Assembly (NCBI RefSeq): GCF_040115645.1
Contig: NC_089548.1
Coordinates: forward strand, 4,588,001-4,652,000
DNA: 64,000 nucleotides
Direction of reading: 5' to 3'
Origin: Euwallacea fornicatus
Lineage: Eukaryota > Arthropoda > Insecta > Coleoptera > Curculionidae
In this document: in pieces, positions 23,839 to 34,560 of the stretch
Position numbering within the stretch: the stretch's first letter is position 1
How the letters are laid out: every line of letters begins with the position of its first letter
Position numbers and translations under genes: made by a program
The notes under the pieces: model-generated
Database searches by the model: none
What the model was told of the DNA's origin: nothing
What the model saw: only the letters and a program-made list of their open reading frames with translations

Positions 23839-25363
23839 CTATGGGGTAGTTCTGGATGGGTTAGTGTAAACTTCAATATGGTAGTCCAGCCCCTTTGACC
23901 ATTGCGATTCCAATAATATTTCAACACTGTAATAGTTGATACCTCCGCTAACAATTTGGGCATTTCCGCCATCATCCCCCATCTTGTTGGTCACCTAAAA
24001 AATATAAATTTAAGAAGGTACAAATGGCATACAATTTTTATTGTAAAATGTGTCTCAGTGTAGTATCCAATCTGAGAGCTGAACTATCTATATTAACACT
24101 TCAGTAGGAGTTTTACATCGTGATTCATCCAAATTTGGATGTGTACTATAGGGAGACGAATTTAAAGACAAAATTATGTCCGTGGTACATATGCTTCTAT
24201 AAAATTTTGAAAATTTTTCACTGCCTTAAATTCTATGATGGGCCACTGTGTAATGGGTAATTTTAAAACTCAAATGCAACGTTAAGCTTCTTGTTCATTT
24301 ACTAAATTGTTACCAGATATTAATACGTCACTATTTAGTTGACATTTAGAACTTGGGGCAGAGCACAACCTGCAAGTTCTGCTCTCAAATTTAGAATATT
24401 TGTTCTTTTGATTATTTTTTGAGCTCAAAAATATCCACGCCACATATTAAACTCCTATCAGCTTCTCCATCATTTCCATATACTTGATGGTTTTTTAATG
24501 TAAAAAATCCCTTTTAGTATTAGAGTTAGGAAAAAAGGTTAAATAAAAAAGTGCATTACGGCCTATATAACTAGAAGTTTTCTTGCACGCTTTTGAAATT
24601 TCGTCACTGCCCAAAGGTTCGTGATGTGCCACTATCTAGTGGGTAATGTGACAATTCACATATATTTATGCAGTAAGCTTCAAGTTCGTTCCTTACTCAA
24701 CAAAATTCAGAGGCATATGACGGAAACTTAATAAGTGGGTAATCAGGTCGATTATACCCGCAAGATTCTTCCTCACATTTTACTGATTTTGCTTGTCAGC
24801 TAGTGCAATCATGAATCATGACTGGGTACTTCAAATGTTCAAATGTCGCTATATGCAGCTTCGGTTCTAGTTCTTAGAAATATAGGCAAAAAATGGGCAC
24901 TTTAACACAGAATTAACGAAAGCGAGATGGTACAGTCTATAAATGCAATCAAAAAACGAAACTAAGAAGATACTATCTAGAAATTCCTAAACGACAGTAT
25001 TATAGTTTAAATCGTGAATACGTTATTTCATTTTATGACTAAAAATTCAATTTAAAAAAAGATATGTTAACGTACCTTGATGCAGGTAATTGGGTCACTA
25101 TTAAGTCCAGTTGCAGGACAATCAATAACTTCCTTAAGTATTCTAGCAAACTTGCCACTTTCTTTAATGTCTTCCGAGCAAAGCAATTCGACACTGAAAA
25201 TACACATACATATTTTTAGTACGTTCAAACTTAATTCAATTTCAATTCATCTAACTTACGCTATATCGGGGTCAGCACATTGGTCAATGTTGTGTTCTGC
25301 ATTGCCAAAATTTACCAAACAGAATGCAACAGCAGCTGCAATTATCAAAACTTTGCCGAACAT
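23839..25363 (-). CDS. MBF2-family secreted protein, copy 2 (125 aa, 3 exons)
   Basis: Exons on the minus strand: 25363-25260, 25193-25076 and 23994-23839, with the same intron positions and phases as copy 1 (introns 66 and 1,081 bp; the middle exon is 118 bp in both). It begins MFGKVLIIAAAVAFCLVNFG, a clear signal peptide with a likely cut after GNA (residue 22). Cysteines 29, 40, 60 and 72 have exactly the spacing of copy 1 (11, 20 and 12 residues apart), suggesting two conserved disulfides. The last exon has MGDDGGNAQIVSGGINYY, VEILLESQ and GLDYHIEVYTN, then a short extra tail (PSRTTP). This is the better match to the MBF2 pattern, keeping VSGG. It is probably a secreted protein of unknown role, as with other members of the family. 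Confidence 0.9.
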
Positions 25364-25429
25364 TTTGATTGTCTTGATTACCTCCCAGTCACAAGTAGGA
25401 AAATGTCTGGCTGGCTTTGCTTCCAAGAG

Positions 25430-25470
25430 GTTATAAAGAGGTCCAGTTTTTTTTTCTTCTTATCAAATAG
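25430..25470 (-). promoter_or_regulatory. Core promoter of MBF2-like gene 2: TATA box plus GATA site
   Basis: TTTATAAC on the minus strand (about 25430-25438) lies some 70 bp upstream of the ATG. TATTTGATAAGAAGA (about 25455-25469) follows about 17 bp further upstream. Order, spacing and sequence mirror the promoter of copy 1. Confidence 0.6.
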
Positions 25471-26473
25471 ACATACAATAAGTGATTTATATTTGCACAT
25501 GCGACACTTGAAAGTGCTATTTTTCTAATAAAATTAATCAGATGTGTCGATGTTTCACATGTGTTTGTACGTCTTATTATTATTTTATTTATTTTTTTTT
25601 TTGACAATTTGGCGTATCTGGCAGTTGATAAACTTTAATAACTTAATTAAATCACGCCTCAAAAAATTAATATTAAAATATTATAACCAAATATGCGGCT
25701 AAGGTTTTGCGATAGCTAATTACGTACCGTGTTACACAAAACATTGTTTCATGAAAGGAGTGGTATCTAGGAGTTTCACACAACTATGCGCGTCCCACCT
25801 GGATGCATACCTAAATATCTACATCATATCACAAATGATTTTTTCTCATTTTGCTGTACGAGGAAATCCAAAGTAAACGGCACAAGTTTGACCCAATTCA
25901 AGCTGCGCCCCGTATCCGTAAAACTACAGTAATCACGTCGTCACTGCTCTCGTTTGATAACTGTGTTGTCAAATAAAGGTAGTTGCTTTTATTGTGGAAC
26001 TAGTTGCAAAATGAACCCCAATTAGAGTACGAAAAGTGTCACTTTATATGTGAAAATTAGAGCACACATGTGATGCCGGCGTAAACGAAACTGGTCTTGC
26101 CTTGCGGCACGAGTTTTAGCCCAGTTTGCTGTAGGCCTGATTTAACGGTTTTACAGGCCTCGGATAATTGGAGCCTTCTCCTGTCTTCAATCAGTAAAAC
26201 TTCCTTATTGCTCTCCATATTTAACATACCATTATTTATCTAAAACCGTGCGATAAATAACATGCGCTACATCGGTTCGAGTGCGGTAGTATTGTACATT
26301 ACCGTGTGCCATATTATTTTTGAAATTGATGTCGCAACCGAGTAAATTTAAGCGATTCAATGATTTCATGAACTTAATATGATAATACAATTGGATACAC
26401 GTGCGTGTTAACAAGTTTTCACGCATGCGTTTAATTTTCTTGCAAATTTCCAAAAAATAAATGTGTATCTTTA
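25471..26473. other. Intergenic, nothing recognised
   Basis: A+T-rich spacer with no ORF or paired repeat that I could assign. Confidence 0.5.
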
Positions 26474-26475
26474 TA

Positions 26476-26601
26476 CGAGGAAAGTCTCAAAAGTACCCAG
26501 CCTGACACATCGATGGTGATTTTTTATTAAAAATTTGTCTCTGCTGCAAAGACCTAATCTTAAACAACTTGTCAGATGGGGTACTTCTGGGACTATTCTC
26601 G
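26476..26601. mobile_element. 126-bp mariner-derived MITE
   Basis: Begins CGAGGAAAGTCTCAAAAGTA and ends TACTTCTGGGACTATTCTCG, flanked by TA on both sides. The 23-bp ends match at 19 positions. Roughly the first 85-100 bp align with the left part of the mariner at 10936 (ACCC-GACA-AT-G-TGG-GATTTTTT... CTAATCTTAAA-A-CTTGT). This element is therefore a deletion derivative: left end and subterminal DNA joined directly to the right terminal repeat. It has no coding capacity and would need a transposase supplied in trans. Confidence 0.8.
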
Positions 26602-26734
26602 TAGTTATTCAAATTTTAAAATTTTAAAATATGCACATCAGGCATTATGTATAGGTGCATACATATTAATATACAGAATGCCTTTGATATATATTGCGAC
26701 GACTTATTAAAAATGCAAATCACGCCATAGTGGA

Positions 26735-27045
26735 GTCAGCAGCAGGGTTGGTGCAAACTTTGATATGGTATTCCAGCCCTTTAAAGTGTTAGCGTTTCAA
26801 GGATATTTCCACACTGCAGCCTGCTCACAATTTTTAAAGTGCAAATTTATGCACAAAATGTTTAAAAGAGCATGAAAACACTTAGTTTTGAAAAACTTTA
26901 GACTTGCATTCAAACAAAAAAATTACTGTTGAATAGGTTGGGGCGAAGTGGTGTCTTTACTTTGGTTGATGTTCTGGTCTGCTCTGTCCAAATTCCGCAA
27001 ATAGAGAACTGCGAAAATTACAATAATCAGAAAAAACTGACAAAA
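26735..27045 (-). pseudogene. MBF2-family copy 3, degenerate
   Basis: Minus-strand remains of two exons. An exon-1 relic (about 27045-26955) reads IIVIFAVLYLRNLDRADQNINQ, aligning with the LIIAAAVAFCLVNFGNAEHNIDQC of copy 2. An exon-3 relic (about 26830-26735) reads SVEISLKR, stop, HFKGLEYHIKVCTNP, aligning with SVEILLESQWSKGLDYHIEVYTNP. The middle exon was not found, the first lacks its start codon, and the last has an in-frame stop. It is collinear with copies 1 and 2 but has lost the large second intron. Confidence 0.75.
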
Positions 27046-27141
27046 TCAAAATTCGTTTTGATTTTGTCACTGCTCTCACAGCCAAAAATCAAAGAACGTT
27101 TATCTGACGCCCGAGAAAAATGTGCAGGTAACAGCTTTTTT

Positions 27142-27157
27142 CTTCTTATCAAATAAG
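27142..27157 (-). promoter_or_regulatory. Relic GATA site upstream of MBF2 copy 3
   Basis: Minus-strand TTATTTGATAAGAAGA is nearly identical to the site before copy 2 (TATTTGATAAGAAGA). It lies about 100 bp upstream of the exon-1 relic, the position expected from the intact copies. No TATA box is recognisable between it and the relic. Confidence 0.5.
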
Positions 27158-30100
27158 CACCTGAGTACTGGGAATTTTTAAATTACTCAAAATTCACTGT
27201 ACGTAGGTTTTCCCAGAAAAATTAAGTGGATATTGCGTTATTCCTTAAGATTGTTTAATCTCTACTTCTAAAAAAAAAATTATTTTCAAGGCTAAAAGCG
27301 TTGGATTCTAATGAATACATAACTAGCCAATAGAAACAAATTTAATGGCAATTAAATTTTTAGTAAAAATACGCTGCATTTGATTCTTGAAATTCTCCTC
27401 TGAATATAACTCGTGCATCGCAAATTTTAAGTAGTTTTGGACCAATATGCATTCGTACAATCCAGATTAACAAAAAGCGCTTGTGCACTATGCGCACTTT
27501 TTTTCAATTATTTTCGTTTCCCATCACTATCCCCTACTTCCTGTCCCAATTTTCCCGCTCGATTTTCCTGCCGCATAGTAGATTGAAATATGGATGAATA
27601 TGTTAATATATATTAATAATTCAAACTGAATAATTATTATAAAAATGAAACAACAAACATTTACTTATATATTGAAAAACCTAATTTCTATTCATTTAAA
27701 TAACTCAAAATCGTTTTATTTGTTGGCAAACACGTATGTAATAATGACACATACGTTTATGAAAATTAATAATGACCCCAATCGAAATTTTATGCTCTTC
27801 TTGACGGGGCTGAAAAATTCATGTTTTATGTTATAATAGTGCAATTTCGAAAAATAACATAACCTCTCTACAGTAATGAAACATTTCCCACGTCGCATTG
27901 TAATATATTATTATCTGCACTGAAACAGTGTGCAATTATAAAGTGTTTGTACGCGTTTGAAGTGTTTCAATCAATAAGCCCCCTTTAACACAATATTATT
28001 ACGACTTAATTTTATATACATAATTGTCGTCTTACAGAAGGTTTAACTTTCCATGAAATAGTTGTTTATGTCATGGTTTAACTTCGGGGTCAGATTTGAA
28101 ACACTGAAGTTAGGTACTATTCCAACTCTAAGTTAAGGAGGATCCATTAAAGATAATAGGCCAAACTCCTAACAACTCTGTTAAGGACACAATATCTATA
28201 GAAACGTTCGATAAAATTAGAGTATATATGGATTACGAAGAAAGGCAAAGAAAAAAAAGCGGTTTTGGTAGTCATCGAAAAAGGCCTTGAAGATGTAGAA
28301 AGAGTATGTGCAGAAATTCGTTGACGAATACCTCGATCGGTCCATGAAAAAGAAGTAACAGATGCTATCAATGAGTGCAACTTCTCCGTTTCTTTCTATA
28401 TACATAATCCAAATTTCCTTGAACGTTCTCCATTTAACCGGCATCGTAACTCTTATAATATCTCAGATCCCTACATACTATGTATGTATATCACTAGTAC
28501 AGGGAATTATTTGGTGTTCACTGAGGTGATTAAGATTCACTAAATGCGGAGTTTTCCAAAAATTTTTAATTAATCTGAAGTTTTTGACTGCTAGAACGCT
28601 TTATAAAAAAAATTACAAAAATTACAAGTGGCGAGTAGCTCCTTGTTGTGGAGAAAGTCCGATCCGATTGACAATAATTTTAGTTAAAATATGAGACATT
28701 GGAGCAAAATTGTTTTGTTTTATATCATAACAGCTACAAAAATTCAGAGGAGTACCAGAAAAGTTTCAAATTGCTTGACTAACTAAAAAATAAAGAATTG
28801 AACCTTCGCACGAAACAGTTTCTTAATGTATATTACGTACAGGATTTGCCACCGAAAACAAAACGGGGCCAAATTGAACTCCTCTATACCACCAGGAACT
28901 TCTAAGCCATCTTATGAATTTTCGCAGTAGAATCTAAATATCATACATTATGTATCATAAATCCCGTAATAATATCTCATGATACGCATGTTCAAAACAA
29001 ATAATCACAAGGTAAAATTATAAAATTCGAATTTATATTTACGAATAATCAAGATTATTTTATTTTATTTTTTTTTTCTATACTTTTGCAGTGAAACAAA
29101 GTCATATTTTATTTGGTAAAGTTCAGTCACCGGTGCCACCATATTGTGAAATCCAGACACCAAATACAAAATTATTATCTAAAAGAAACTGTGACAAAAG
29201 CTAATTAAGAATATTTAAAATCGGACATTTTTTAGATTGCTTTATCACTTTGGATTGATTGTATTATTGAATTTGTATTACTTTGAAATTAATTCTCTGT
29301 TCATTTTCAATTTCTTCGCCAAGAAAGTATCTGCGAAAATTAATTACTTGGGGCAGATAATTAATAACAGGTATTTTGGGAAGTTTGGATTAAATTTTTA
29401 GACGAGACAATTGATCTTATGGAACAAAAATCAGTTACCTAAACGTTATAAAGTCGTTTGCAAATCTAAAATGGCCAAATTCGACCCGAAAACAACCAAT
29501 AACCGGGAGAGAGAAAAAGCTGAACAAGCCGTACAAATTGAGCAAAATAACTCGAAATCTGTTTCTAAATTTATATAAAATTATATTGGAAGAAGTTCGG
29601 CAGGGAAAAGCCGGTATCACTGATCGTAAAAGACGGGGAATAAGTGTTGAAATACATGAGCCACAGGGACGGATAAGGGGACGAAAAGGGGAATTTCCCT
29701 ATAAAAACAGGGTCAATAAAGCCCCGGTACGGAAAAGAGAGAAACCGAATCGTCTAGAAATTGGCACCCATGAGAGATCGTCTTAAAACCACCGGTATGA
29801 GTCTAATGGAGAAATATAAATGTGCAATATAATACATAAAATATCAAAGATCGTGCCACTTTATCACATCTTATTGCGGTGGTTTGAGCACTAATGAAGC
29901 TCGATTAGTTATAATTTTATCATTTAATGATATCAATACGTATTATTCGAATTTTTATAGTAAAAAAGGATAAAGACTGTATATTTGAGATGCATCATCC
30001 GCCAATAATTTTATCTACGACCAATATGAGTACATAATGCAAAAATGTAGATAATGTGAAAAAATGATCATTCGCCAAATAATCAAGAAATTAATAAAAA

Positions 30101-32353
30101 TGAACTTTTTTTACTTTTTAAATTTGTTTTTACAGTAAAAAAACTTATGCCATATCTACGTTGTCATTCTCTTGAGAAACAAAAAATTAGCTCATTAAAT
30201 TTACACTTCGGATTTCTTAGAAATTGAAATTAAAACACCTTTTGCGGAAAAATCCACCCCATTATTAGAGGATAAGGGTGTCTAACATAACGCAATCCAT
30301 AATCAACGATAATTTCTGTATACAGCATGTATTGCACAAATACCACTGCTAAAATTGCCCATTTACCGACCTGTAGTCTCGGATATTTCTTAATATCCAT
30401 AAAATGCCTTTTATCACTGGGGAAGGAAGTCAATTCCTACATACAGTCCATTATTATTTCAACATTTTAAGGCTCGTGGGAACGTCAGTATCGCAAAAGA
30501 AGACTAACTCCTCGCCCTGCAGTCAATTATATACAGTGTGTCCAAGATAAGGGTTCCAGCATTAGAATCTCCTAAACGTAATAGATACAGATTTGGTTAG
30601 ATGAGAGAAAAATTAGGCATTGAAGTGAGTATTCTCGCAATGCAAACAGGTCTAAAAAGTGATTTCTGGTTTTGCAACAATGCCGAAATAAAGAAATTTC
30701 GATACGTCTTTCCAACCAGACCAGGAGTGATCCAGCTATTGCTGCTAGCCGCGGCGTTCTCCAAGATCTTCGAAAAGCACGTATCTAATGTATGCAGCGC
30801 CCCTGGAACTCATATTGTTTTACTGACTTTTTATTTCAGACAGGACAGTTGTATGTCTTGTTCCTCAGTTATCACAGGACGACTTTCCACAACTTTACCG
30901 CCCCGATATGGACGTGTAGTTGTTCGGCAATTTGGCAAGATCTTATTGCATTCGCCCTTTTTCTTGAGCATCATCATCATTTTGTCTTTTTGCTCGGTTA
31001 GAAAATGTCGAAGCCTAAGAGCGAACGCACTATATCAGCGAGTAATGGCACGTAAATAGCGTTGTGTTAGAGATTGGCGAAAATACCTGCAGCGCCGCCC
31101 TCTATCTTCTTATTTGTTGAAGTTTGATAAGTGGTACAAAATAGGGGGTAAACGTGCACTCAGACCTGGCTTGAATAGAGATGAACTCATGAAAGTTAGA
31201 CTGAACTCATGAAAGTTAGACACGAAATAGGACTTCGGGTGCCCCAGTCGATTATATGTACATAGTAGATAAGAAGATGGTACAGTCCTATCAAGAGGTT
31301 TCGAGTTTCCTGTCGATTAATGTATAATTAACAACTCATTTAATGAGCCGAGACTGTAAGTTATGTATCTGTATATATGTCAAAGACAGATTTGTCAGAC
31401 TTTAACCGATGTTGTTTCGTCACGGACAATCCAAAAATAAGGGAATCGTGGAAAACTTTTTGAAATCTGATTTGTACACCGTGGGCAAGTAGAAAGTTGA
31501 AAGCACATAAAATGTGCATTTAAGGGCAACTCATCCAAAGAGTAAGTGTAATAGGTCGTTAAAACGGTAATTTCGAGCAGATTTAGATTTTCAATTAAAA
31601 CTACATCTTGCCATTTAAGAAACAATAGCGATGACATTTGACGCCGACACATCTTAGCTCCATTATGTCACATTCATTCTAAACTTCAAACGACTGTAAG
31701 TAGTCAGATCTAACTATGTATATTTCATTTGGGTAACCCGGTATATATCTTGTGATATTTCATACAGAACTATGTTTAGGAAGGTGCCTTCATTGTCATT
31801 CAACCCAATCCAACCTACAACATCATTCATTCAGGATACGCGCTAAACAAAATCCTAGAATGAATGTCATGAAATGCCATCATTCTATATTAGAAAACAA
31901 GGCTTTATCGGAGTATTGTATTTAGTTTATCTTCCATTTGTGCAAGGGATCTGATTCGGCTGAAGTAACAGTTGTACAACCATTGTACCACAGCAGAAAT
32001 AACACCAGCTCCGTTTCAATGTATTTGAAGAAAGCGGGTTATTCAGCAGAAATCTCAACATTTGTACAGTTGTTGACTCTGTCGAACGGGGACAACAAGT
32101 GTTAGACGTGACGGAACCCCAATTTTACTGTGCAATTTGCTCATCTCATTGATTGTGTAGAATTCCCCATCGAGATCTTAAAAAGGGGCTCTTGAAATGA
32201 AATTACTCTCATTGTTACTGTTGGGAAAATTAAAACTAAAAGTGGCCTAATAGATGTGTTTGTCAAAAAAATCATGAAGAAAGTCGTTCGAGGTATAACA
32301 TAATCATCGCACGTGTAATAAAATGATATCGTGAAAAAAAATCTCTTTACTTA
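27158..32353. other. Intergenic, 5 kb without a recognised gene
   Basis: No family match on either strand. The longest ORF (30601-31059 plus, 152 codons) starts just after an ACAGTGTGTCC element-end-like word (about 30533), has no recognisable domain, and is probably fortuitous or element-derived. The purine-rich ORF at 29538-29786 (plus) is also unassigned. Confidence 0.45.
31182..31221. repeat. Perfect 20-bp tandem duplication
   Basis: TGAACTCATGAAAGTTAGAC occurs twice in immediate succession. Small slippage-type duplication with no coding context. Confidence 0.9.
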
Positions 32354-32355
32354 TA

Positions 32356-32971
32356 TAGGGTGTTATTTAAGTACGTGGCCAAACTTCAAAGAGTGATTTT
32401 TTGAGAGATTCTAAGGTAAAAACTTTATATAAACGTAGGTTTGGTAATGTTTCGTTTTCAAGGTACAGGGTATCAAACTTTTTTAGAAAACGTACATATT
32501 AAAAACACTCCTAAATGACAAGATGCAAACTAACATGACATTGAACCGTGGTGACAGTTTTTAATGGAGTACAAAAGAGTCTTTTAAGCTAGAAATTCTA
32601 TGTTTCCTTTGCTAGTGGCGCGTCCAGGGGGTAACCCCGGAAATTTGAAACAATTCCATTAAGAAAAACGCTTTATAACTGCACTTAAGCAAATGATACG
32701 AAATTTTTTAAACGAAAAAGAAACATTTAACAATAAGTAAATATCAAATTTCAACAAAACCGACTGAAGGATTATTAAAATTTTTACGAAAAAAACACTT
32801 TTCTAAAAAAGTTCGGCACCCTGTATCTTTTATGCGACATCTATATTTATTTATTTAACACTCCGTGTCTAGAACGAAACATTAGTGGGCCTATGTTTAC
32901 ATAAAGCGTTCGTCTTAGAACCACTCAACGAATCACCCGAAACTTTAACCACATACTTAAGCGACACCCTG
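32356..32971. mobile_element. 616-bp inverted-repeat element, TA-flanked
   Basis: The left end TAGGGTGTTATTTAAGTACG and the reverse complement of the right end CAGGGTGTCGCTTAAGTATG are paired. The similarity continues inward through ACGTGG(C/T)-AAA, GA(T/G)TCTAAG, CTTTAT(A/G)TAAAC and AATGTTTCGTT to AGGGT(A/G)(T/C)C(A/G)AACTTTTTTAGAAAA. The arms are therefore about 140-185 bp, interrupted by a small insertion in the right arm. TA flanks both sides. There is no ORF of note. It shares only the CAGGGTGTC ends with the 5333-5714 element, so they may be related families. Confidence 0.75.
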
Positions 32972-34467
32972 TATTGTAAATTTAAGCCGGATTTATTCAA
33001 CATTAATGTATCTTGGAACAGCAAACTCAGGAACAATTTACGAAGTTGTCCCTGTTGGTTCACTGTTAAGTGATAAAACGTGTTAACCAAGTTGCAAAAT
33101 GAAGAAATTCGTTAACGAAGTGAACATCAACGCGACTATCGACAAAGAGGTGTTTAGAGGTCTTACGAAAAAAACTTTAACATACTTAAAAACTAGTTCT
33201 CACAATGGAAAGAGTGAGTTTATTATAAAAAAAAATATAAAGTTTTCTTATGCTACAGGAGAAAGCTTATTTGGAATAATTGGTACTATCTAGCCAGGTG
33301 GGGGATATTACCTAAGAGGTGGTTATGTTCATGGAGTAACATAAGGGTATATTACATAGTGTATAACGTGTAACAAGAAGCATAAGAATCGTAGGGAAAG
33401 TCCAAAAATTATGAACTTTATTATGCGTGGTGTATTCGTATATGCTATACGCTCTGTAAGCATGGTAATAGGTGTACCCATGAAGCCAGCTTTCCCTATT
33501 ATGTATTATGTTATGCGTTATGCGCTATATAAACTTAAGGTTACAATCAAGTATAAACATGGCAGATAGGGTTCACAATTGTGGAGGAAAGAGTAGATAA
33601 CAAATAATAATTTTTGCTACACTCGTCGAGAGAGAGGCCTTGCAAAATGCTCCCACGACCTTGACCATTTCCCAAGATAAACCGATAAATTTGAAAATTG
33701 CTTCCGAGAAGGACGAGCCCTTTTAAATGAGAACCACAGCACCATTCTCGACCAATCAAATTTGAAAAACAGTACTACCGCCGGTTCCTTAGGTGACCTT
33801 GCCGCAGTGAAACAAATGCGGAGCGCTGTGTTGCCAAATATCATGGTTATCCAACTCTTGACCATAGATGAAGGGACACAGACTAATTCTCAAACTTGTT
33901 AGTATTCCGTTAAATGGAAACAACGAATTTAACCGCAATTCGAGTTATTTCGACTTTTCGATTTAAATTATCCGGCAGTTAATGTCGACAGCTCATTAAT
34001 AAGTTGGAACCAAGATGACTAGGATAATTGACAAAACGCGCTACAAATTTAAATGTAACACACATAATTTGTTTTTACATTGTACATTCTCGATTTGAAA
34101 ATACATCAAAAGGACGAAGCGAACTTTTGGAGGAAGTTTGGCTACAAATTAGGATATATGGCAACGTTAATAGAAAAGTAAATTTATGACAACACTAGTT
34201 TCCGAGTGCATAGGCATCACTGTCTAATTTTATCAAGTCCAAAAGAGCGAACAGAGATTGATATAATCAGTTCACGTTCTATTTGAATCATATTCAAGTA
34301 GTGCTTTACCCCCCTTCATTCATAACCAGAATATCCCGCTATACGTTGTCTAGTTTTAATCTTTTTATCACCGTTTGCGAGAAAAAGACAAACGATTTGT
34401 GTTGGTTAATGTACTGCCTGTGAAATAAAGTACTTTTCGCGAATGATAACGAATGATGGTAGTCGCC
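32972..34467. other. Intergenic, nothing recognised
   Basis: Short ORFs on both strands (for example 33099-33293 plus, 33547-33865 minus) have no recognisable features. Repeated TATGCG/TATACG words near 33360-33540 give a low-complexity look. Confidence 0.45.
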
Positions 34468-34476
34468 TTTATATAG
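34468..34476 (+). promoter_or_regulatory. Possible TATA box of the Brummer-like gene
   Basis: TTTATATAG lies about 90 bp upstream of the chosen ATG at 34561, leaving room for a roughly 60-nt leader. Placement is reasonable, but TATA-like words are common in this A+T-rich DNA. Confidence 0.35.
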
Positions 34477-34560
34477 TCGCTGTGTAACGTCGTACCGCAC
34501 TACAGCGTTTTACGTATTTTCTGTTCGTTTTGAAAAATTTAAATATTTTATAGTTTTGAA

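Noticed and set aside
27700..27900. Overlapping ORFs on both strands near 27.6-27.9 kb
   Set aside because: Low-complexity A/T-rich codons, no start context or family features.
30601..31059. 152-codon plus-strand ORF
   Set aside because: No signal peptide, domain or family pattern, follows an element-end-like word, and overlaps a second open frame; kept only as intergenic content.
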